Shown: one piece after another, positions 25,497 to 38,751 of the stretch
Numbering within the stretch: position 1 is the first letter of the stretch
How the letters are laid out: every line of letters starts with the position of its first letter
Source: Clavelina lepadiformis
Taxonomy: Eukaryota > Chordata > Ascidiacea > Aplousobranchia > Clavelinidae
Assembly (NCBI RefSeq): GCF_947623445.1
Contig: NC_135246.1
Span: 13,437,856 to 13,501,855 of the forward strand
Direction of reading: 5' to 3'
Length of the DNA stretch: 64,000 bases
Made by a program: the position numbers and the translations under genes
The notes under the pieces: generated by a model
What the model saw: the letters and a program-made list of their open reading frames with translations, nothing else
What the model was told of the DNA's origin: nothing
Databases searched by the model: none

Positions 25497-27166
25497 TTAC
25501 GAGCTATTTGTCACTTCACGCTGCATGGCCTGCATCTCCGGTTGCTGCAAATAATCCAACGCTCCGGTTTCAGCCGTTTCCTGACAGATTGCGCAACAGG
25601 GAACGCAACACCATAGCCCACAGTCCACCCAAAACGAACCCTCAATGCCCTATTGAATAGAAAAATAAACGACGTTCAATGCCTGAAGGAAAGGAATGTA
25701 TACGGAGTTTTTGCTAACAAGGCAAAACACTAATCTGTATTTAAACACAAAAGGCGCCTGCTCCAAAATTAGGGCCGGCACGTCTTAAGCAACGTGGTGT
25801 AGATAGTTCTGTATAAATACAAAACGGTTTCCCAACCACGCCTAGCAATTCAATCGACCCAGTGATGCAATAGTGTATGAAAAACGTTTGCTGTACTTGC
25901 AAAGGCAAGAGCAGTGAAGTCGAACAGAGACAGAAGCGAAAAAAGACGCGTAGTAGCGACGGAAAAAAGAAAGGTGGATTTTATTTCAGTGACGTCAATG
26001 GACCAACTCGCCTTAACAGCCACATTTACCAGTTAACCTCCGCCTACGTGAACAATGCTAAGGCTAGTTGAAAATAAGCGATGCAATGGGATTAGCCAAT
26101 AGTATTTCCGATATTTGCTAACTTCCAACGTTGGCCAATGCAATATAATCTTTTTACACTTAATTACGCCTATAATCTCATAAATTTCATGCTGTTTGTA
26201 ATATTTCTTGTATAGTCGATATATTTACCATTACTTTACTAAAAAATGAATAGTTCTAAAGCAGACACTGTAAATTATGGCTGCAACCTAAGGTTCAAAA
26301 TAATATTTCGGACCCTCTATCGCATAACATATAATAACTGTCTGTGATTGGTAGGGTGACATGGCTAGAAATATCTATATTAAGAGGTAAACGGAAACTT
26401 TCAGTTAACAGAACTCTGCTGTAAACGTTTTTATTTATTGTTTCTATTGTTTGTTTCTATTTATGGACAAGCCAGAAAAATATGTGCTCTGCATTTTCTA
26501 GTGAATGCAATCGTAGAATAAAGTACCAACTTAAAATGTTTTATTGAAACTGGGACCGTGACACCTTTGCTTGTTTTTGGTTGTCTCTAGCAACTGCAAC
26601 GACACTAAAGCTAACTCTTAAAATCACAACGTAAAAGTTAAGCGTTTGCATAGCAAACAGGATACCAACCCATAAACATCGCCGTAAAATGGTAAAGGAG
26701 ATATCCGCCACAGTTATTCCTTGAAATAACTGTAGTATAGAAGTATTCCCTTGCGGCCATAAAGCCGGTTGCTATAGATTACACGCACGATAAGAAAGAA
26801 GGGAAGGGCTCGCTGTTGTAAAATATTAATCATTCAACGTATCGTAGCAGGGTATGACCAGCTATGTTGTAAGTTATGATATGATTTCACAAATCACAAT
26901 GTGTGGAGTGTGTATTTGAAATTGTGCCATATCATACAAATCAGAAATAATAATTAGAAACACAATACCTTCTTTTTCCTGATGAGCCCTCTGAGCAGGG
27001 CTCCCGCAATGCAAGGCGAAGCACTAACTGCAATTACCCATAGCACAGAGTTGGGTTCACCAACCGCTTCTGCATTCTTTCCAATAGCCAAAGGAGCTGC
27101 GCAACACGCGATGACACTCAAACCCATGTTTCCAAAACATCCGCAAAGTCCTGTCTTCCAAGCCAT
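25497..27166 (-). CDS. PLAC8-domain protein B (paralogue of A)
   Basis: Exon 1 is 27166-26969 (66 codons, donor GTATTG) and exon 2 is 25649-25497 (50 codons plus stop), giving 116 residues. It begins MAWKTGLCGCFGNMGLS and has NAEAV and ASPCIAGALLRGLIRKKK before the splice. Exon 2 opens GIEGSFWVDCG and contains CCVPCCAICQETAE, the PLAC8 cysteine signature. The first coding exon is exactly the same length as in the convergent neighbour and the intron is at the same place and phase, so the two arose by local duplication with inversion. The 1.3-kb intron holds no other gene. Function is not known beyond the family. Confidence 0.85.
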
Positions 27167-27619
27167 TGTTTAGATCAGTTTTCTTATTTTCTTGGCAAAG
27201 TTAACAAAAAACTACCTTTAATGCAATCTGTAATGGCAAAAGACTAACTGTAATCAAGTTACCACCATTAACTACAAATCATCTGAGAAAATCAAACCAA
27301 ACTATTCAGACCAATTGCTGCTGTTGGCGTTTCGATTCTTATGCTATCCGATCTATTCAACATTCTGCTTACGCGTTTGTTTGCAAATATCTGGCTTGAC
27401 GTCTCTCGTAACCATTGAAGATAACTGAGATACTGTTTAACTCCAGAACTGTCTCGCTGCTAGCAACAGTCGCACGATTAAAGAATTCAGCTTCCTGTAT
27501 TTCTCATTGCGCGAGCGCTCGAATTGCATTCACAATGAAATCGCTTGTAATGCTTGTACATCGTCATTCTCATACATAGATACAATAATTTCAAACTACG
27601 GCTGTAGGGAGCTTAACCT

Positions 27620-27645
27620 TATATATATATATATATATATATATA
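27620..27645. repeat. (TA)n microsatellite
   Basis: Uninterrupted TA dinucleotides. Confidence 0.9.
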
Positions 27646-30600
27646 CGTATATACAGTAGTATGATATGACAGGTTCCTGTAGTCCCAACAGTTGTCTCAA
27701 ATTAAACAAAACAGGTTTTGAACTTCTGTCGTGATCGAAAACAACACAGCCTATTGTAAACTTCACCGCAGTTAACAAGCGCTTGCTTGCTTCATGTAAG
27801 CAACTCTAAGCACATTTCATTCAGCTTTAGACCATTTCACAAACACATTAACCAGAGTAAAATCGATCAACCCACATGTTTACCAATCAGTTTAACCACG
27901 GTAGCATTATTCGGCACAATTCATATCCTGTAATGATAATAACACAGAATAATATCAATAGGCAACCTTTGCAGAGCCAAGGTAGAGAAGCGTCGCATGC
28001 CTACGTCGTTTAACTGGTTAATTGGTAATCGTGTACACTGAACAGCATGTCATACATTTTCTAGGCATTGTATTGTGAGGAAGTGATGACAGTATGACCA
28101 GCCAAGTAGAAAAAGACTAATGTTGCAGTGCAAAGCATAACGAAATGCTTGTTGGATGGTTTATCAATGAACAACTATATTTTTGTTGCTTTCAAACGTA
28201 TTACCTACAAATAACGTTGTTTAAAACTTTAGGTACATACAGCAAATGTAATTAATTTAACAAAGCTAAAACTTTCTATCCTATCACCATAATCTTTACG
28301 ACGTTATTTTGACACATAATGCAATAGTAGTTTTTATTCACAATAGTCTACCTACAGTATTATTCGCTTCCCTGCAACATGTCTGCGTGCAGGACTGTGC
28401 ACGAAGTCCTTTTTGACAATGTTGACGTAACCTTAAGCACAACTGAAGCGCGACGTTTCTATTCGAAAACCGCAAATTTGGCGGCAAATGCTATTCTAAA
28501 GCCAGCAACTGATCCCTTGTCAAGCTCTCACGATAACATTCCTTACTGCTTTGTTAAACTACCTGTAATGGCACTTCTCTACTGGCATCAATGATAAGCT
28601 CCAGATAGTACAAAAAGGGCTGTAAAATTAGTTCAACATCTTGTTAAAAAAGAAACTACCGCCCTGTGGCGATCACAGGAATTTTAAGTATTTAGAACTT
28701 TTCGTCTTGAACTTTTCTTCAATTTAGTAGCAACCCCGGCACGGTCTCGTAGTTGCTTGGAATGGATCAGATAAATTCGCCCGATGTGTGCCAAGAAAAA
28801 CAGGTTACGTCGTAAACCAAAACGTATACCTATAAAAGGAGAACCACCCATCAAACACATAGAAGGTTCTAATAATAAATCTTTAAGTCTATAAAAATTT
28901 TGCGAAACAATACGGTTTATAAGGATGGGTGCAAAGCAAATGTTTGAGTTGGTTTGTTTGCTTTCGCGGCGTTTTTTTCAAGATGTTTTAGCTTTTACGA
29001 GTGAGCCATCGACTGGAGTTTGGACGACATCTTTACATAGTCATCGCGACCTAAAAGTTTCTGCTTGCATTTGAGACTAAACACATCTAAAAGATAAAAC
29101 AACACAAACTTCGCCCACGCTTCTTTTAACTGTTTATATGGCACACACAAATATTTAGCCTTCCTGTTTGCTGAGCCGAGACCAAACAAAGAATGCGGAA
29201 TTGCTTTAACGCTATAATGCTACACGTCCACATTCGTGTTGCTCGTCTCCTAAACCTGCATTTGAAATGACGGCCTGGTTTCACAGTGCTAAGCATTACC
29301 ATGCAATTGTAAGTGTTATTACTATATACAGTTTAAACTGGTTTTTCTAAGATCCTTTTATTTCTCGTAAAATCAAAAATATTCAAGTAACATCATAAGA
29401 TACTTCAGGTTTTTCAAACCACCAATGCAATACGATTAATCTCTAACACTGAACTTGCTTGCAAATAATTACAACTTTGTGGAGCGTTTACGAACTTGAT
29501 GTTGATCAAACAATGCCTAAAATGCCCTAGCAAAGGACGGCCGTTTTCATATAATTCAACTACTTTCAATTATGGGGATACGTAGAATACAAAGGTATTG
29601 GAATTGTCATTTACGAAGTTAAATGCCACGCAGATGTTGAAGCAAATGACTCCACTAACTCACTTACGGAGGCTCGTCATATTAACCAAAATAAAACTAT
29701 AACTATAATTCACACCTCATTAAATTAAACAGACGTTTTATGGTGTTTATAAAAACGATACACAAATTACGAGCAGCTGCGTACTTCTAGTTAAGGTATA
29801 GACAGCTCACTAATATCCAAGAATGTCTAAATAACACCCCAGACGACACCCAATGGCCTTTTGTTATAAATCCAGCCTTTCTTCTTTTATGAAGTAACGT
29901 GCACTTTTTTCCTGGCACTATCGGCTATGTTGATTTTCTTGACGATATACTTTTATATCTTCCTTTCTTTTTGTGAACAATTTGTAAAAGACTATTTCTC
30001 AGTACTCTCACATTATTATCATATCTTTCCAACCCTTCGTAATTACATGTAGCCTACTGTATACAGCAAATTTATGTTCAAGTGAACATTGCATTAATGT
30101 CATCAAAATCATCTAATCATTGATATTAAGTATGTAAAAATAAACTCAATTCAATGTTTCTGTTTTCATAATCGTCTCGACATCCTGAGGCTATCTTGCC
30201 TTGATTGTTCATTTATAATGTCAGTGTCATTTAAGCGCCCCACAAAATGTCGTTTACAAAATCATAACGAACAAGGACATCGGCACAGTCGAAAACCTAA
30301 TGAAAGAAGCGCTTAAGACTAAATAAAATTCTAGTTATCAAGCTTACTTTATATCCTTTATTCGCTTGCTTTAAATAAAAACATAAATATCTGGAAACGG
30401 TGCTTTGTCATGACCTGACATAGTGACATGACTCATTTCGTTTTTCTTCACTGTCTTCGCATTCAGTCGTCTTTTACTTGCTTTGTTAAACATCATATCG
30501 CCACTAATCTTTAAAAACGACTTCCATGCCTTTTGAGCATATAACTATTGCAAAGCGGCGCATCTTGTTGATTCATTTCGTCATTGGCCCGTGGCCACAC

Positions 30601-32999
30601 CCTTTCCATGCTGACGTGTTCTGTCCCGTAACTCGCTACGCTTCACTTCCCAATTAGTCGTCTTTTGGATTTCTCGAGCGAAATTTTTCAAAAACGATAA
30701 AACGGATATATCAGTTTTATTGACACCAACCAGACAGAGATACCTTTATTTTCAGCGCCGCTCAATCCAATGGATGGAAAAATACAAAAATCTATTAAAA
30801 ACGCTTCCTCAGTTATAGCCTATAACTTATAGGCTATACATTATATTGCCATCCCTACAGCTGCATGCGCACAGAGCTCTGTGTTCGCGTTATTTCTAAC
30901 TACAGTCATTCTTATTCACATTAACATTCATTAGAACTCAATATAAATTCATTAACTCCACGCTGCAAGCATCGACTTGACTTGATGGCCTTACCACAAG
31001 TGATCAGCTTTGCAAACTTCTCCCTTGGGCCAAACTGCATAGCATTGTTTAGCGATGACGTCATACTCTTTGTCGGTATTGGCCATTTGATACTTTATCA
31101 CCAATTGCATTGGAGGCGAAGTAGTTGAGTTCTTCAGAAGAATGGATTCACATTGCGAGGTGTTCACAATTTTAATCGTGTTTAACCATTATGGTAAAAT
31201 GGCCACATAGCATGTAACTAATATTATTGGCACCACCACTGTATTTTCAAGTTTTCAAAATCACCCAAAATTTTACAACTTGTCTCGAAGACAGGGCTAC
31301 AATGATGTAATATGAACGTCAGTTAAATGTCTGTTGCAGGCCAAATAATTCAAACTTTAAAAAATGGCTAACAATATACCGAAAATAAACTGAATAGAGT
31401 GTTAAACTAACTGAATTTTCTGTAAATTTCATATTTACCCAAAACGGCTGATCTTCATGAGACATAATTCAATAATAATATTTTTGACGAGTTACAAACA
31501 CCGCTGTACACAAAAACTATACTTACAAATGCCGTTGTCGGTGACGATTTTCACTATCATTGTATGATTTTGAGAAACTTTTATCGAGAAATGAGCAAAA
31601 TATTATTACACTGCCTATACAATATACAAAAAGCGACTAAACATCCTTCTTATTTCTTTTTTGAAACTATTTAAACTATTGGTATACACCTTCACTGATA
31701 TAGGTAACTCAGATAACTTATAAAGGCTTTCCTTTCCTGGCTATCCCACACAGTATACTTAGTAGCATAACGACTGGTGTCTTTTTCAACAATCTCTAAG
31801 CTGCCGGTAAGTCACGTTTTATTCATATATCTAGGTGCTTAAACCTCCGCGTCATTCCCGAAATAATCGTGGGCGATGATTTTCCGGAATGACGTAACAA
31901 ATTCTTTGCAAATCTTTTGCTCGCAATAACTGCCATCACGCAAGAAGTTTTTGTATTTGATTCCTATGGGTTAAAGAGGACTTCTTTCTCATTTTAGTAT
32001 TTCTGTTTAATATATCATCAACTTAGGCGTGGTCGAAATTTCCTCCACGCCATTTTTTGCATACCAATCACCACCAGCCGTGTAATCGGGGTCGGGTGCA
32101 GGTTAAACATTTGATTTTAGATGATGAGCGCGCTCACTCTTTTGACATTCATCAAAATTGCAATAACGTTCTTGTACATTAGACGACTTTGAAACAGTAA
32201 CAGTTACAAGTAAACGCGACAATTTCCTTATCGGTATTCTCGAAAAGGTGAAGGTGTTTACTAAGAGTTTAAAATTGAAAAGAGTCTGCAACTGAAGCAT
32301 GCAATATTCACGACGGGTACATGTACAATTAAAAAAAAATACGGTCTCGGCAGCCTTCGCATATTAACAACAAGGAATCAAATCGTGAACGAAAGCATAA
32401 ATTCAACGGGACTCCTGTGCCATTCCGTCAAGCTTCCAAATACTTTTGAGTCACTCTGGTTGGATAGCTCACATAGCGCTGGCAGCCGAGTCACTATGCA
32501 AGAAACTTATATTACACTAAGGCGCTGTGGCTGCTACCCTTCGTGCAGCATCTCTGGCAACAGAATACTCCACTATTGAGTACTGAGCACCTGGTGTCTA
32601 GTGATGTCGTTACACACATGATCCATTAAAACAACGCTGTCATAAACAGTGTCTTGCGTGTGGTACTGTGGCTGGATGTCTGCATCTCACACCACTGGAC
32701 AACCTTCTCATTGTCGGGTTATCTGCAACCTGATCGATCTCGCCGCAATAGAGATATTTTTTCTCATCCATTGGGTAAAGGATCGATTCCATCTGCTCCC
32801 TGCACTAAAAGTCCTCTCAGTAAATAAGCAAACCCGACGACTAAAACCGAGACATCCATTTGTAACGACCGCACTGCAACCGTTAGAACATGCCGAAATT
32901 TGAGGCATTGGTGAGAATCGTCGAGTATATAGACGGTGTGGCAGGAAAGTTTGTCCTAATCACCGATGCCAACTCCCATCAAACAGGAATATCACTACA
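27646..32999. other. Long intergenic stretch, no gene supported
   Basis: About 5 kb without a spliceable coding frame that I can support. Short frames at 28379-28594 (+) and 28995-29189 (-) have no matching neighbouring exons. Around 32400-32930 the sequence is richer in GC, with frames open on both strands and interrupted by stops. This looks like an old transposon-derived coding relic, but I could not place it in a family. Confidence 0.4.
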
Positions 33000-33200
33000 C
33001 TGTTATTTTGTTAAACACTTTAACTAAACACGAAAAGTGAGGCCTAAAAGAAACGCCTAAAATGGTTACATGTTTAAATTGCACATGTTTATTCTGTTTT
33101 GTGTTTAAATGTTGTAGGTGTTTACTAACTAGGTGTTTATTATCTTTGGTGTTTATGTTTAAATGTTGTACGTGTTTACTAACTAGGTGTTTACTATTTT
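33000..33200. repeat. GTGTTTA/TAAACAC-rich repeat with 55-bp tandem units
   Basis: The unit from GTTTAAATGTTGTA to ACTAACTAGGTGTTTA starts near 33102 and again near 33157, a period of 55 bp. AAACGCCTAAA at about 33050 recurs near 36628 in another TAAACAC-rich tract, so the two are probably fragments of one family. The 151-residue open frame across this region (33062-33517) is a by-product. Confidence 0.6.
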
Positions 33201-33279
33201 ATGCGTATTGTCACTTGGCAGTCAAAATTTCCAAAATAGCATTTATTACAACAACGCAACAGAAACAAGGCAGGTATAA

Positions 33280-33411
33280 TCACGGGCGCCGGAATTATTT
33301 TTGTCAGGGGGCAAAATTCGAAAAAAGGACACTTTTGAATGTCATTTTGGAAAATAAAGAAAGAAAAGGGGGCGATGGCCTCTCTGCCCTTCCTCTTCCG
33401 GCACCCGTTAG
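33280..33411. mobile_element. Possible short inverted-repeat element
   Basis: The ends CGGGCGCCGGAA and TTCCGGCACCCG are near-perfect inverted repeats 130 bp apart, enclosing a purine-rich interior with G runs. No clear target duplication. Confidence 0.45.
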
Positions 33412-33594
33412 TAATAATAATTGCTGCAAAAAGTTTAGTGTAAAATCATTACTCATAATGTTCCATGTTCATATTGTTCACATACTTCTCAAGAAGACGT
33501 ATTTGGAGGACTTATGATAACCAGACAGAATATCCTTCAAGAGATGAGCTTGTAAAAAACCCAAAATAGGGTAAACCTTTGGGTATTGCAATTG

Positions 33595-36098
33595 CTAAGC
33601 ATAATAACAACCGATAAGTTCCATTAAATAGCCTAACACCACCCTCGAATCGTTGTTACATCTGACGTGGATTGAATCAGCAACAATGAATGTTTTCATG
33701 GTTCCGGCTTCATTGTAAGAAACAAGCAAACTTGGCGGTGTTTTCTTTCTGGAGTTTAAAGTAATCCGTAATGCCTAAAAAATTAAAACAAATATGTCAA
33801 TGTATACAAATTGTTCTGTAAAGCCACATGTTCTGTTCAATCGTTCTGTAAAGCAACTACAACTCACATTAACAGTCTGCATTGCATGAAAAAGATTTGT
33901 TTTGCAGGTCCGCCAAAGTTGTTTTTGTGACCTCAAAAAGAGATTAAGTTTTTTCTCTGATGATGGATCCTATGTCAAAAGTTTTGTTAGATTTTTACAC
34001 TATTAATAATAATGACTCTATTTTTCCCTCAATATATATAAAGTGTCTCAAGATCTGAACAAATTATTCCTCAACAAAGCAATAAACTAATACACAAACA
34101 ACCAAATTAGATTTTTGTTAATTGCTGGATTTGAATGCTCAGATTGCTCACCTCAGTCTCATGGCATTGCCGCTCAAAATTGCTGTCACATTTGTTGTCT
34201 AGTGTGGTTAGCATGCTTACGCAAGCCTCTTAAATCGTATTGTAATCAAATTGATAAACGTTTCTGAATTTTTCCTCAACCTGCATAAGTTATCATCATA
34301 TCAATAACCATGTTGCAGCCTCTAAGCACAATCTACAACTGTATTGTTTTAAAAATGCATCAAAATCTAAAACACATTATCATAGTTTCTTTCAAACACT
34401 GACAAAATGCATTTGTCCTAATAATGAAAAATTTTCAATGATTCCACTAATGCATCCATCTTTACATTAAACTAATTGCTTCTTGGCGAAAGACAGACAT
34501 TGGTCTTAAATACCTGTTTTAGTAGACCGCATTCCCATTCTTGATTCTTCCTTTTCTAAATGTTGTCTAATAACTTCAGTAGCCTTTTTTGTCCATTCTG
34601 AATCTACAGTGATTACAAATATAAAACTAAACAATATAGCTTTTAAAACAGTAGTCAGATGTAATTATTATTCAAGCTTTTTGATAAGGTATCAGAATCT
34701 TTCTTCTTGACCTGAGTAACGTCTTTGGAAGACTCGGACTCGGTAATGATTCCTCCACTCTCTGCAGTTTTCCACAAAAACTTAATTTTTATTTGTGGAA
34801 TTTCACAATGGAATTTTATAACGTATTGACCAACGCTGACACTGCTTACCGGGACCAGAAGAGTAAAGGTTGATAATGTCTTACCCAAGAACATTACAAA
34901 AGTAGTAACACTGGACATTTGCAATAAGTCCGCATTGTTTGAACCTGTTGGTGCTAAGCCAATCCACCACTGAAGCAACACTTTTTGGTATGCACTTATT
35001 TCAAAATTAACTCAATATTGTTAATAATATAAATTTCATCTGGATCAAAAATATATAATTCTGCATCACCTGCCAGTCTTTGTAGCTGAAGGAAACCTAA
35101 TGATGAGGGTTGTTTACTACCATTATGTGATGGCACGGGTGGATGGCTTTTCTTCAACATAAGTTTCTAAGCTTTTCCAATAACTTTCTACAGAAAGTAC
35201 AGAAACAGCTTAGTATAGACTGTTATAGCCTATACTGCGTACAAAAATATTTTATAATGTAGGAAATTTATCATTACAATTATTACAACAATTTCCTTAG
35301 GCTACTACTAAATTATCAAAATCAAATGCTTACCGAAGGCCGATGCCTTGCCCATCAAGAACATTAAAACGGTATGGCACCACCGGTTATCGAAAACATG
35401 CTATAAGTAGGCCTATTTGTTATTGTCTATAACTCTGTAAACCTTTCTGCCTGCATGGAATATAGGCTATAGGCCTATATAGGCCTAGCTTGTAGTAACA
35501 AACCTGAACTATACAGCGAAATACGTTACACCAGGCTACCTATATAGGCTACAGAAAATAAACTGTGACAATAAGCTACAGCCCTACGAAACGTCATAAA
35601 ACAATTCGCTGTCTTTATGTAAGCTGATTAGCTGAAAAGAGGATTCAGATTTTAGAGATAGCTTGTAGCCGTCTGAAGGTGGTAAATGCGCGCCCATATT
35701 TTTGACAATGGTGGAACTTAACATATTATTTCATAGAACTTAAAATAATTTTGAAATGGTAAACTTGCTGAATAAAAAACAAATAAAAACTTTTGCTTGT
35801 TCTAATGTAAAAAAATACGTTTAATGTAATGTTATAAAAGTTTTTTTTATTTTAATATTTTAGATTTTGAGTTATTTAAGCATGGAATAAATAGTTATAA
35901 CCTACTATTTTCAGATACACATTCTACATTATTTGAACAAACGTTATTCAGACGTTCCACTAACTGACTAACTGATGGTGAACGCTTATCATTTACCTTT
36001 CGATCAAACGACGAGAAGAGAACGCCCACGTTAGGCCATGCCCGAGTAATTTCAAACTTTGATGGGCAAAGTATGGTAATTGGTTTTTCACCCTCCAT
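33595..36098 (-). CDS. Unrecognised 247-residue protein, seven exons
   Basis: A phase-consistent model has exons 36098-35997, 35166-35070, 34980-34885, 34603-34514, 34228-34152, 33969-33868 and 33774-33595, with GT-AG junctions throughout, 744 nt including the stop. The predicted protein starts MEGEKPITILCPSKFEI and has no obvious signal peptide. A hydrophobic segment (LAVLLQWWIGLAP) lies in the middle of the N-terminal half. It then has charged helical stretches (KKATEVIRQHLEKEE) and a beta-rich C-terminus ending GYLMELIGCYYA. I do not recognise the family; a faint likeness of the last residues to CENP-L is too weak to use. The third exon could instead be longer, because its frame stays open to about 34655 with coding-like residues, so alternative splicing is possible. 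The fourth junction (acceptor before 34228) has a weak pyrimidine tract. Confidence 0.6.
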
Positions 36099-36559
36099 TC
36101 CTGGGTGAATGGCTTTACTTGAAAACCAATCAAAGCCAGTGGCGTAGCCGGAAAAAAATTGGGGGGAGGGGGTCAAATATTTCATGAGATTACAAAGAAA
36201 ACTATACAAATTGTTGGTTTTAAGACACCGCCACCCGATGTAGAAACCTATAGACACAAAGTATGGGGGCAGGGTGGCCAAGGCCCCTTTCACCCCTTTG
36301 AAATATAGCCTACAGTAAGGCCTGAACAATACAATTTAGTGTTCAGCCACTCCATACACGAAAATTTTGAAAACGACTTCAAGTTGCCAACTTTAAACCT
36401 AAGAATTGAGTCCGAGATACAAATTTATACTGAACAATAGCTCGTGTAATTGGGTAATGCAAAAAAGTCTAAAGCATATAGTACCGAACTGTTTTTGATA
36501 GATTCTTTCTAAAGCAACTTAAAGTATAAGATATAATTCAATAAAACTCATCAAAATAA

Positions 36560-36830
36560 ACACATTCCTCCTAAACACCTTTTTGTTTGACACATTTTGT
36601 AATCTTTGTGTTATGTGTTTAACATTTAAACGCCTAAAGCGTGGAAAAAGTGCAGAATAGGCATAAATCATTATTAAACGTGTTATGGATTGTGGTGTTT
36701 AACCCATAAAGTGTTTAAATTTTGTCAAATTAACAAAATTTATACACTTAAACACATAATTAAACACTTTAACATGTTTAAAGAAGTAAAATTGTGTTTA
36801 AAATTTAAACACATGAATGACAGTGTACCC
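36560..36830. repeat. TAAACAC/GTGTTTA-rich repeat
   Basis: A dense cluster of AAACAC and GTGTTTA words in both orientations, including AAACGCCTAAA, shared with 33000-33200. Probably the remains of a short inverted-repeat transposon. Confidence 0.5.
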
Positions 36831-38700
36831 AAGATGGCTTGAGTATGCAGGTTTAAAGGCGTCGGTGGTTTTAGATCAACGATCATTCACAAACGTGGAG
36901 CTTCAATGTCTGCCGCTTGTGCCGCGTAGGAACAAACCATAGACCATGGCTTGTACAATTGTTCCATATACCGTGTTTCCCCACGTAGCATATTCTTATA
37001 GAATACACACTGCAAATTTTGGATGATAGCACGACCGAGTGGTTGTTCGACTTGTTCCCCCAGCATCATGCTCGAGTAACAGAAGCAGAACGCTCACGAT
37101 GAAGATGATGTCTTCATATGTTAGACGTCAAAGATGTGTTAAACTTGTCAAAGTTGATTGCACGTTGGTTTTGTTTCATTGAGTTTTCACTTGCGCCACC
37201 TAGAGGCTAACAAATGTAAATATTTTGGCTACCAATCAAAAAAGCCATATTTGGCCTCGCGTTCATGCTTAGAAGCTTTTAAAATTGGAGATATCGAGCT
37301 TAGCAAGAAGGAATAAAAAATACACAAATATATCAATCACCAATCAAGACCAATTAAAGAATACAAATGGTAAATGGCCAATTCTCCTAATCCTATCTCT
37401 AGGGACAGGTTTTAATAACAGCATGTTGCAAACCAGGGTGACTTTCATTGCAAGCTTACTTACCGAAATGGGAGAAGCAGGTGATTACATACTTAACCAA
37501 CTATGTCAAAAAATTGGCGACCTTTGGGACGGGCATTTTGCGCCATCAAAGAAGGCTACCTAGTACCTACTGCAATTTTGGCTACCAATTGCACAAAGCA
37601 GTAGGACTACTTATTATTACACTCATCATTATTTTACCAAGTGGAAGCTCACTAACCGAAATCAGCAAAATTTCACATGGAACGAAGTCGAGCAAGTTAA
37701 CTTTATTGTACATCGTAACTCATTATTCATTAGGCATGCGCACTAGTTAAGGAAAAAAGACAAAATTACATTTACGTAATCGCACAGATTTTTTTCAACT
37801 GGGAGAGCTGATTTGCTCCTTTCCAGTGAAGCACTTGACTCAAGTGCGAATTTCAAAGAACTCGGGTGCATTTTATCAGTACTAAAAGTTATGACGTATG
37901 TATAGGCTGTAACCGAACTGGAAAATAATATTTGCGTTCATTCCTTTGCACAAACGATCGATAGTGCGCTCGCTTAAAACTAATAAAAATTGTTGTCACG
38001 TTATACCAATATAGCATGCCCTATGAAGAGGAAACTTCATAATGCAAAAGAGTATAAGGAACAAACGCTTCCACAAACTTTTTAAAAACAATTGTGTTTT
38101 GAGTCATCTATCTATACATATTTGCTATATATAACACAACCAAGTACAATTACAACAGCGAGCTTCTTATAGGTTTTATATATGGACCACAAGCTTTATT
38201 GAAGTTATGTTCGGCACTAGTTATTTCAATATTTAAAGTTCAAAGGTTACCAGTGTACAAGGCTGCTTCACATGTATGATTCAGTTGTCTGTGCATGGTT
38301 CATGGTATTTTCGAGTGATTTTGTGACAACATTGCCAATACATTTATTGTTACATTTATTTGTTTAACCATGTTTAAGGTTACGCATATATGCATCTGGC
38401 AAATGTTTAGATACATTCGTCAATTTTTTTATTCGTTAACGTATACTTAAAAAAACTTAACAAAAGAGTCAACCGAAAAAGTGAACAAGCATTAAATCAT
38501 AAATATTGATAACTTCAATATTGTTAAAATGATATTTTGGTTTGTGTAAAATTTGACAGAATTTAAAGCAAACAGAAAAACGATACGCAGTATAATCAAA
38601 TTTATATAGTGCAACAAATCGTTGTAAAGAAATTCAGAATAACAGTGAAACAGAATTATATGAAAAGAGTGAAAAACGAAAAAACGACAATAATAATAAT
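36831..38700. other. Intergenic, no gene supported
   Basis: Contains overlapping open frames at 37285-37750 with no splice or homology support, and repeats of TTTTGGCTACCAAT (near 37224 and 37576). Otherwise nothing identifiable. Confidence 0.45.
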
Positions 38701-38706
38701 TTTATT
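38701..38706 (-). terminator. Polyadenylation signal of the micropeptide gene
   Basis: AATAAA on the minus strand, about 46 nt past the stop codon of the sarcolipin-like gene, in an A/T-rich stretch with overlapping copies. Confidence 0.6.
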
Positions 38707-38751
38707 TTATTATTTATACATTTACAGGCCATAGCATTTTGGTCTCTGTAG

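Noticed and set aside
32385-32908. GC-richer segment with frames on both strands
   Set aside because: Stops interrupt every frame; perhaps an old transposon coding relic but no family could be assigned.
33062-33517. 151-residue plus-strand open frame
   Set aside because: The first part is translated tandem repeat and the second part crosses a short inverted-repeat element; no splice context or family resemblance.
36146-36329. Upstream extension of the 144-residue minus frame at 35895-36329
   Set aside because: Only 36098-35997 fits the unknown gene as its first exon; the upstream part lies in repeat-like sequence (a CAGTGGCGTAGCCGG end with G runs).
37285-37750. Two overlapping plus-strand frames (92 and 100 residues)
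   Set aside because: Same DNA open in two frames, low complexity, no donor/acceptor pairs and no recognisable domain.
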